NCBI RefSeq assembly: GCF_003814745.1
Contig: NZ_RKRD01000002.1
Location: forward strand, 1 to 64,000
Direction of reading: 5' to 3'
Origin: Hydrogenoanaerobacterium saccharovorans
GTDB taxonomy: Bacteria > Bacillota > Clostridia > Oscillospirales > Ruminococcaceae
DNA length: 64,000 nucleotides
Part shown: positions 59,013 through 64,000 of the stretch, piece after piece
How the letters are laid out: every line of letters starts with the position of its first letter
How positions within the stretch are numbered: position 1 is the first letter of the stretch
Position numbers and translations under genes: made by a program
The notes under the pieces: model-generated
What the model was told of the DNA's origin: nothing
The model's input: only the letters and a program-made list of their open reading frames with translations
The model's database searches: none

Positions 59013-59255
59013 TTATGCTTGTCCTTTACGGCGAAGGGTAAATTGTTCGGGTACAAGATCGACACCGCCCTTATGATAAGGGTTACAACGTAAAACACGC
59101 AAAAACGCAAGTAGCCCGCCCTTCATCGCGCCGAAACGAGAAACCGCCTCAAGGGCATAAGAAGAGCAGGTTGGATAAAACCTGCAGCAAGCAGGCTTAT
59201 AGGGCGATATTGCTTTTTGATAAAACCGGATTAATGCCAGAAAAATCTTCTTCAT
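59013..59255 (-). CDS. yidD: Membrane protein insertion efficiency factor YidD
   Basis: The product is 80 aa: LIRFYQKAISPYKPACCRFYPTCSSYALEAVSRFGAMKGG and RCNPYHKGGVDLVP are in the sequence in pieces, and the three family Cys are present. It aids YidC-dependent insertion at the inner membrane face. It overlaps rnpA by 4 nt. The 157 bp between yidD and yidC hold no gene. Confidence 0.93.
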   Translation of the reverse strand: MKKIFLALIRFYQKAISPYKPACCRFYPTCSSYALEAVSRFGAMKGGLLAFLRVLRCNPYHKGGVDLVPEQFTLRRKGQA

Positions 59256-59602
59256 ATCGTTATATTCTGGGCAAGAAAGCCGAGTTTTTTGGCATGACTT
59301 AAAAAAACAGGAAGTAAATCAGTTGATTTTGCAAGTACGGTTCTTCCGCGTGCAACCAGCACAATATCGTACCCGCAGCCCAGTTGTTTTTCCGTTTGGA
59401 AGTAAGCCTGCCTTATAATGCGCCTTGCCCTATTTCTTTTCACCGCATTGCCAATCTTCTTGCTGGCAGTAATACCAAGCCGGTTGTAGCCCAGCTTATT
59501 TTTCATTACATACGTTACAAGCAAAGGATGCGCCAGAGATTTGCCACGAGAATACATCCTGCAAAAATCTCTGTTATGGTTCAGTGGTTGTGTGTAAAGC
59601 AT
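59252..59602 (-). CDS. rnpA: Ribonuclease P protein component
   Basis: The product is 116 aa from ATG 59602, preceded by GGAAGG; upstream in-frame ATGs at 59623 and 59644 lack sites and the latter lies in a hairpin. Motifs: NRDFCRMYSRGKSLAHPLLV, YNRLGITASKKIGNAVKRNRARRI with RIIRQAY (the RNR motif), GYDIVLVARGR. It forms RNase P with the RNA subunit for tRNA 5' maturation. Confidence 0.94.
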   Translation of the reverse strand: MLYTQPLNHNRDFCRMYSRGKSLAHPLLVTYVMKNKLGYNRLGITASKKIGNAVKRNRARRIIRQAYFQTEKQLGCGYDIVLVARGRTVLAKSTDLLPVFLSHAKKLGFLAQNITI

Positions 59603-59636
59603 TCGTTTGCCTTCCAATTTCATCGTAAAAAAGAAA

Positions 59637-59658
59637 GGCCACAATGCAAATTGTGGCC
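59637..59658 (-). terminator. Hairpin between rpmH and rnpA
   Basis: GGCCACAAT / ATTGTGGCC stem followed on the minus strand by TTTCTTTTTT, 8 bp after rpmH. As a leaky terminator it would explain high rpmH and low rnpA expression. Confidence 0.7.
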
Positions 59659-59665
59659 GTCAATT

Positions 59666-59800
59666 TTAGTAGCTCAGGCTCTTTCTACCCTTTGCTCTTC
59701 TGCGAGCTAATACCTTACGTCCATTTTTTGTAGCCATTCTTTTACGAAAGCCATGTTCCTTTTGTCTGTGGATTTTCTTAGGCTGATAAGTTCTAATCAT
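59666..59800 (-). CDS. rpmH: 50S ribosomal protein L34
   Basis: The product is 44 aa: MIRTYQPKKIHRQKEHGFRK followed by RMATKNGRKVLARRRAKGRKSLSY. The size and basic sequence are exactly those of bL34. It starts at ATG 59800 behind GAGGG. Head of the rpmH-rnpA-yidD-yidC-jag operon, divergent from dnaA, as in most Firmicutes origins. Confidence 0.97.
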   Translation of the reverse strand: MIRTYQPKKIHRQKEHGFRKRMATKNGRKVLARRRAKGRKSLSY

Positions 59801-59838
59801 TCCAAACCCTCCCTTCGAGGTAAACCTTGCAAGGATAC

Positions 59839-59868
59839 AGTATACCGTAAAAACGGCGAAACTGTCAA
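59839..59868 (-). promoter_or_regulatory. rpmH promoter, proximal
   Basis: Minus strand TTGACA (59863-59868), 18 bp, TATACT (59839-59844). Confidence 0.7.
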
Positions 59869-59931
59869 GCTTTTTTACGTTTTTTGCAGGCTGCCAACTT
59901 TTTAGTATATGCTTGCCTGAATTTTGTTTTT

Positions 59932-59960
59932 ATTATACTACAAAAAAAATATTTTCTCAA
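59932..59960 (-). promoter_or_regulatory. rpmH promoter, distal
   Basis: Minus strand TTGAGA (59955-59960), 17 bp with a T8 tract, TATAAT (59932-59937). Confidence 0.6.
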
Positions 59961-59968
59961 CCGCTACA

Positions 59969-60269
59969 TCTTGGTGTCGGCCAGAGTGGCACACACAAAA
60001 GTACCTTTTATTACCATATTATTGCAGCTAATTATTATTTATAAACACCTGCTTGCTGAAAAAATACAACTTAAAAAATTTATCAACAACTCTTTTGCCT
60101 ATACTATATATTAATATATCCCCTTTCATCTGTGGAAAACCTTGAAAAGTGGAGAAAAATTTGTTAGAATAAGACTTGTGAAAAAATGTTGAAAACTTTT
60201 CTTTCAACATCAAAATACGTAGTTTTCCACCGATTCAACAAGTTTTCCACATATGGAGGTTAAAATAAC
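59969..60269 (+). other. Origin sub-region upstream of dnaA with DnaA boxes
   Basis: About 300 bp without a gene. DnaA-box-like sequences, each one or two mismatches from consensus: TTATCAACA (60080-60088), TGTGGAAAA (60131-60139), TTTTCCACC (60223-60231), TTTTCCACA (60243-60251). The last lies just before the dnaA ribosome site, fitting DnaA autoregulation and the incC-like half of a bipartite origin. Confidence 0.75.
60142..60170 (+). promoter_or_regulatory. dnaA promoter
   Basis: TTGAAA (60142-60147), 17 bp, TAGAAT (60165-60170), just after a DnaA-box-like TGTGGAAAA. Confidence 0.65.
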
Positions 60270-61616
60270 ATGGAGTCATTCCGCGAAGTGTTCAGTTTGG
60301 TGAGCGAATACTGCAAGAAAGAGATCTCGCAGGTCGCTCATTCTTTATGGATTAAGGACATTGAACCTGTCAAATTGGAGGATTCTACCGCTTATTTGGC
60401 GGTACGTTCCGAGTTTAAACAAAAAATACTGGAAGAGAAATATTACGACCTGCTCTCACGTGCTTTCGAGGAGGTTATGGGGTTTCACGTCGATATTGTT
60501 ATCTCTTCACTTGAACCCACCAAAGCACAAGCGGAAGAAGCCGTAGTAAAACTGTCTCACTGCTCACCCGAAGAACTTGAAAAAACAACAGCAGGCGGCG
60601 ACTACGAGTACACCTTCAACACCTTTATTGTGGGGCCATCCAACAAATTTGCGCATGCCGCTTCGCTGGCGGTTGCCACAAACCCGGCAGGCGCATACAA
60701 CCCGTTGTTCATCTACGGCGGCTCGGGGCTGGGTAAAACCCATCTTTTGTACGCCATCTGCAACGAAATATTAAAAACATCCCCCCAGTCCAATATTATT
60801 TATGTAAAAGGCGAAGATTTTACAAACGAGCTGATTGAAGCGATCCGCTCGGAAACCACCAAAGAATTCCACAGCAAATACCGCCAGGCAGAAGTTCTTC
60901 TCGTGGACGATATTCAGTTTATCGGCGGTAAAGAAAGTACACAAGAAGAATTCTTCCATACCTTTAACAGCCTGTACGAAGCAGGCAAACAAATTGTTCT
61001 TACATCGGACCGGCCCCCAAAAGAAATTAAAACCCTTGAAGATCGTTTGAGAACACGCTTTGAATGGGGCTTACTGGCAGACGTTCAGCCGCCGGACTTT
61101 GAAACCCGTATCGCGATTATCCGCCGCAAAGCAGAACTGCTCGACATCAATATCCCCGATGACGTTGCCGAGTATATGGCAAATAAACTTAAAACCAATA
61201 TCCGTCAGCTGGAAGGCGCAGTGAAAAAGCTCAAAGCATACAAACTGCTGGCAGGTACCCCCCCTTCCATCCTCATTGCACAAAATGCCATCCGCGATAT
61301 TCTTAACGACCATCAGCCGGTACCGGTCACCATCGAGCGCATTATCTCAGAGGTTGCCCGTACATACAACGGCGTTTCCCCGCAGGATATCCGCTCGAGC
61401 AAACGCTCGGCAAACATATCCTCTGCGCGCCAGGTCTCCATTTACATCGTTCGCGAAATCACCCAGATGTCTATGTCCGCCATTGGTGAAGAATTTGGTG
61501 GAAGAGACCATTCCACGATTGTTTACGCCATCCAACAGGTTGAGAAAAACATGGATGTTGACCCCCGTTACAAAGAACTGATCGAAGATATTATTAAGAA
61601 TGTGCGCAATTCTTAA
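60270..61616 (+). CDS. dnaA: Chromosomal replication initiator DnaA
   Basis: The product is 448 aa. Domain I (residues 1 to about 85), a short linker, AAA+ domain III with Walker A GGSGLGKTH (about 150-158), Walker B LLVDDIQF (about 210) and the sensor region LTSDRPPKE, then domain IV with the DnaA signature GGRDHSTIVYAIQQVEK. It binds DnaA boxes and the DnaA-trio elements to open oriC. ATG behind GGAGG. Confidence 0.98.
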   Translation: MESFREVFSLVSEYCKKEISQVAHSLWIKDIEPVKLEDSTAYLAVRSEFKQKILEEKYYDLLSRAFEEVMGFHVDIVISSLEPTKAQAEEAVVKLSHCSPEELEKTTAGGDYEYTFNTFIVGPSNKFAHAASLAVATNPAGAYNPLFIYGGSGLGKTHLLYAICNEILKTSPQSNIIYVKGEDFTNELIEAIRSETTKEFHSKYRQAEVLLVDDIQFIGGKESTQEEFFHTFNSLYEAGKQIVLTSDRPPKEIKTLEDRLRTRFEWGLLADVQPPDFETRIAIIRRKAELLDINIPDDVAEYMANKLKTNIRQLEGAVKKLKAYKLLAGTPPSILIAQNAIRDILNDHQPVPVTIERIISEVARTYNGVSPQDIRSSKRSANISSARQVSIYIVREITQMSMSAIGEEFGGRDHSTIVYAIQQVEKNMDVDPRYKELIEDIIKNVRNS

Positions 61617-61967
61617 CAATAAAAAGTTTTCCACAATCCACAGTTTAAACACGGTGTGGAAAGCGAAAATCTCACCCCTCCCCTTTTCAACCATGTTGTG
61701 CACATGTTCTTCACAATCCACAGCCTTTTTGCACAGCCTTGTGGATAAATATTATGTTTCATCACATTTCAACAAATCTGTCACGAAGTTGTGCTTAAAA
61801 AAAGTTGTTCGTTTTCCGCATCGTTATCCCGTTTTTTCCACTTATCCACAAAATCACAACCCCTACTACTACTACTAAAAATTATAATTACTTTATCTAT
61901 ATATTTATCTTACTTTTATCTATGTGAATAACTTAACTTTCGAAAATATAAATTTGAGGTGATAAAA
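61617..61967 (+). other. oriC: Replication origin oriC (dnaA-dnaN gap)
   Basis: 351 bp. DnaA boxes: TTTTCCACA (61627-61635), TGTGGAAAG (61655-61663), perfect TGTGGATAA (61740-61748) and perfect TTATCCACA (61842-61850) followed by AAATCACAA. Then a short GC-rich CCCC, five CTA repeats (61863-61877) and an AT-rich region (61878 to about 61920). This order, double box - GC clamp - DnaA-trios - AT-rich DNA, is the Bacillus-type basal unwinding system. Confidence 0.92.
61863..61877 (+). promoter_or_regulatory. DnaA-trio element
   Basis: Five uninterrupted CTA trinucleotides 12 nt after a perfect DnaA box. DnaA-trios guide the initiator onto one strand during unwinding in Bacillus subtilis; five perfect copies is a very regular version. 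Confidence 0.8.
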
Positions 61968-63074
61968 TTGAAAATTATCTGCGATAGAAATCAATTGTTT
62001 GAAGTAATTTCAAATGTCTCACGCGCAGTATCTCCAAAAAGCACCCTTGCAGCACTCGAAGGTATTTTGCTAAAAGCACATGCAGGCAGGCTGTATCTTT
62101 CAGGCTACGATTTGGATATGGGAATGTCCGCATCGATTGGTGCAAAAGTAATGGAAGAAGGCGAAATTGTACTAACGGCAAAACTTTTTGTGGATATGAT
62201 CCGCAGAATGGCAAGCGAATCGATTAGTATCGAAGCCGACGAAAAATTGCTTACTGTCATCAAAGGGGGCTTTACCGAATTTACCATTCTTGGTATTCCC
62301 GCTGAGGAGTTCCCTGAAATGCCGTCGGTAACCGATACCGCAGAACTGAAAATACCGCAGAATATGCTGAAAAGCATGATAGACCAAACTTTGTTCGCCA
62401 TTGCTACCAACGATTCAAAGCCCGTACACACCGGCTCACTGTTCGAAATCAGCGATAATGTGCTGACGGTAGTATCGGTGGATGGTTTTCGCCTTGCGAT
62501 GCGTAAAGAGCATTTGCGCGACTGTGAGGACATCTCTTTTGTTGTACCCGGCAAAACACTGTCTGAAATATCAAAACTTTTGGCAGATGATTCGGACGAC
62601 ATGGTGGATGTTTATCTGTCGAACAAGCACATTATTTTTAATGTGGCCGGTTATTCCGTGGTATCTCGTTTGCTTGAGGGCGAATTTTTGGATTACAAAG
62701 CAGCAATTCCGCCAAGCTCAGCGACTGTTATTACAGTAAACAAACGCGAATTTATGGATAGTATTGAGCGTACCTCTTTGCTGATTTCAGACCGTTTGAA
62801 AAGCCCGCTGCGCATAAAATTCGATGAAGATACCATCAAAATGTCCTGCTCTACCGCAATTGGTAAAGCTTACGATGAGTTGAGCTGCCGTATAAACGGA
62901 ACAGGGGTAGAAATGGGCTTTAACAACCGTTATCTCATTGATGCACTGCGTGCGTCCGATTGTGATGAAGTAAACCTCATCATCAACGGTGCGCTTTCTC
63001 CGATGAAGATTGTTCCGCTGAAAGATGAAAGCTTTCTATTCTTGGTTTTGCCCGTTCGTTTAAAAGCGGAGTAA
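61968..63074 (+). CDS. dnaN: DNA polymerase III beta clamp
   Basis: The product is 368 aa from TTG 61968, 8 nt after GAGG; the in-frame GTG 61959 overlaps the ribosome site. Three clamp domains: MKIICDRNQLFEVISNVSRAVSPKSTLAALEGILL (in pieces), LYLSGYDLDMGMSASI, the middle KPVHTGSLFEISDNVLTVVSVDGFRLAMRKE, and the C-terminal LIINGALSPMKIVPLKDESFLFLVLPVRL. It forms the sliding clamp ring. Confidence 0.97.
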   Translation: MKIICDRNQLFEVISNVSRAVSPKSTLAALEGILLKAHAGRLYLSGYDLDMGMSASIGAKVMEEGEIVLTAKLFVDMIRRMASESISIEADEKLLTVIKGGFTEFTILGIPAEEFPEMPSVTDTAELKIPQNMLKSMIDQTLFAIATNDSKPVHTGSLFEISDNVLTVVSVDGFRLAMRKEHLRDCEDISFVVPGKTLSEISKLLADDSDDMVDVYLSNKHIIFNVAGYSVVSRLLEGEFLDYKAAIPPSSATVITVNKREFMDSIERTSLLISDRLKSPLRIKFDEDTIKMSCSTAIGKAYDELSCRINGTGVEMGFNNRYLIDALRASDCDEVNLIINGALSPMKIVPLKDESFLFLVLPVRLKAE

Positions 63075-63142
63075 CAAAAGGTAATAAATAGTTTTTACAG
63101 TTTGAAATCTAAGTAACAGATTTCAAGAAAGGTTGGGATTTG

Positions 63143-63367
63143 ATGGAGAAAATGCAAATCACCATTCATACAGAATTTATTAAGCTCGACCAGTTTTTAA
63201 AATTTTCTGGGCTTGTGGAGACCGGCGGACATGCTAAGGAAATCGTTGCGGAAGGTGCAGTTAAAGTGAACGGAGAAATTTGCACGATGCGTGGCAAAAA
63301 AATTCGCCCCGGTGACACGGTTGAGCTGGATGACACTTGTTTAGAGGTTGTGGCGGGTGAAAATTGA
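63143..63367 (+). CDS. yaaA: S4-domain RNA-binding protein YaaA (RlbA)
   Basis: The product is 74 aa from ATG 63143 (a TTG sits directly before it). S4 pattern: FIKLDQFLKFSGLVETGGHAK, VAEGAVKVNGEICTMRGKKIRPGDTVELDD. The gene lies between dnaN and recF in nearly all Firmicutes and links to ribosome assembly. Its end overlaps recF by 11 nt. Confidence 0.93.
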   Translation: MEKMQITIHTEFIKLDQFLKFSGLVETGGHAKEIVAEGAVKVNGEICTMRGKKIRPGDTVELDDTCLEVVAGEN

Positions 63368-64000
63368 TGCACTGAAACTCACAAATTTCCGCAATATCGC
63401 ATCTTTAGAGTTACAGCCTGTCGAACGTGTCAATATTATCTATGGGAATAATGCCCAAGGCAAAACCAATTTGATTGAAGCACTCTGGCTGCTTACCGGC
63501 GCAAAAAGCTTTCGCGGTGCAAAAGACGCAGAGCTATTGTTGTTTGGTAGTGATTATGCCAAAATAGAAGCAGATTTTTATAAAGAAGGGCGCGTACAGA
63601 CAGCTCAGATACTGTTTGCGGCAAAAAAACAAGCACAACTGAATGAAATCAATCTGTCTTCGGTGACAGGGCTTGCAGGTATATTTTGTGCGGTGGTGTT
63701 TTCGCCTTCGCACCTTGGCCTCATACAAGACGGACCGAGTGCCAGACGGCGGTTTGCCGATACCTGCATCTGCCAGATATCACCGAAGTTTATTGCCTTA
63801 ATGAGTGATTACAACCGTACCTTGCTGCAGCGAAACAGCCTGCTCAAAGACATCTCGTATTCTGCTTACTTGCTGGATACGCTGGATGTGTGGGATGACA
63901 GGCTTGCCGCCCTTTCTGCACTGATTGTTAAAAACCGCAAGCAATATTTGCAGCGGCTCGCCGTACATGCCGGCGAAATTTACAGCGGTATTTCCTCGGA
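63357..64000 (+). CDS. recF: DNA replication and repair protein RecF (partial)
   Basis: The 5' 214 codons are present; the gene runs off the right edge. Start is GTG 63357 (VKIDALKLTNFRN), with GAGG 9 nt upstream inside yaaA. Walker A GNNAQGKTNLIEAL (about residues 31-44) and FSPSHLGLIQDGPSARRRF (with the conserved signature near residue 120) identify RecF. It loads RecA at gaps. Overlap with yaaA shows translational coupling. Confidence 0.95.
   Translation, partial: MKIDALKLTNFRNIASLELQPVERVNIIYGNNAQGKTNLIEALWLLTGAKSFRGAKDAELLLFGSDYAKIEADFYKEGRVQTAQILFAAKKQAQLNEINLSSVTGLAGIFCAVVFSPSHLGLIQDGPSARRRFADTCICQISPKFIALMSDYNRTLLQRNSLLKDISYSAYLLDTLDVWDDRLAALSALIVKNRKQYLQRLAVHAGEIYSGISS

Noticed and set aside
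59884..60213. Small ORFs in the dnaA-rpmH gap
   Set aside because: AT-rich chance frames overlapping DnaA boxes and promoters, without ribosome sites.

Overview
This is a chromosomal window from a strictly anaerobic, probably endospore-forming, low-to-mid-GC Gram-positive bacterium of the class Clostridia. An Oscillospirales/Ruminococcaceae-type organism is my best guess from gene style; I cannot name a species. The evidence is a spore-cortex lytic enzyme (SleB), pyruvate:ferredoxin oxidoreductase, a four-gene electron-bifurcating type [FeFe] hydrogenase, MreBCD, Soj/ParB/Noc, T-box control of tRNA synthetase genes, and frequent TTG starts behind strong Shine-Dalgarno sequences.

The right end is the replication origin: recF(partial)-yaaA-dnaN-oriC-dnaA on the plus strand, facing rpmH-rnpA-yidD-yidC-jag, mnmE-mnmG-rsmG, noc and parA-parB on the minus strand. 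The dnaA-dnaN gap has two perfect DnaA boxes, then five CTA trinucleotides and an AT-rich stretch, the arrangement of the Bacillus unwinding element. Two perfect parS sites lie nearby. Left of dnaA most genes are on the minus strand, codirectional with the leftward fork.

From left to right: tandem minus-strand promoters pointing off the left edge (rRNA/tRNA-operon style); a small membrane-anchored protein and sleB (0.3-1.5 kb); an amino-sugar PTS/nanE operon divergent from its RpiR regulator (1.7-4.9 kb); a CPBP membrane protease and a divergent pair of small genes with a ribbon-helix-helix protein (5.1-6.7 kb); a structured non-coding stretch (6.7-7.0 kb); the hydrogenase operon hndA/HATPase/hndB/hndC/hndD (7.1-12.1 kb) divergent from DRTGG/HATPase/hydrogenase-like Fe-S protein/DRTGG/PHP (12.4-15.7 kb); VanW, DAHP synthase and a CNNM/CorC-type protein (16-19.6 kb); nifJ (20.2-23.7 kb); a YbaK-type deacylase, and aspS-hisS behind a T-box (23.9-28.0 kb); the cell-shape block mgsA-minD-pbp2-mreD-mreC-mreB (28.1-34.2 kb); maf, DUF4321, dut, udk, U32 peptidase and zapA (34.4-38.9 kb); glycogen phosphorylase and a cytosolic GH13 enzyme (39.3-43.6 kb); a small XRE/coiled-coil accessory patch beside two tRNA genes (43.7-44.9 kb); guaB, a flavin reductase, an acyl-ACP thioesterase and serS (45-49.4 kb); then the origin region.

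The most interesting part is the divergent hydrogenase locus. A full NAD(P)-linked [FeFe] hydrogenase faces a five-gene operon that looks like a sensing and signalling module: a hydrogenase-like protein keeping the four H-cluster cysteines but lacking the proton-transfer cysteine, an RsbW-like ATPase, two stand-alone DRTGG domains and a PHP phosphoesterase. A second orphan HATPase sits inside the hydrogenase operon. PFOR upstream in metabolism would supply its reduced ferredoxin. All family assignments are from motif recognition by eye; no database search was run.
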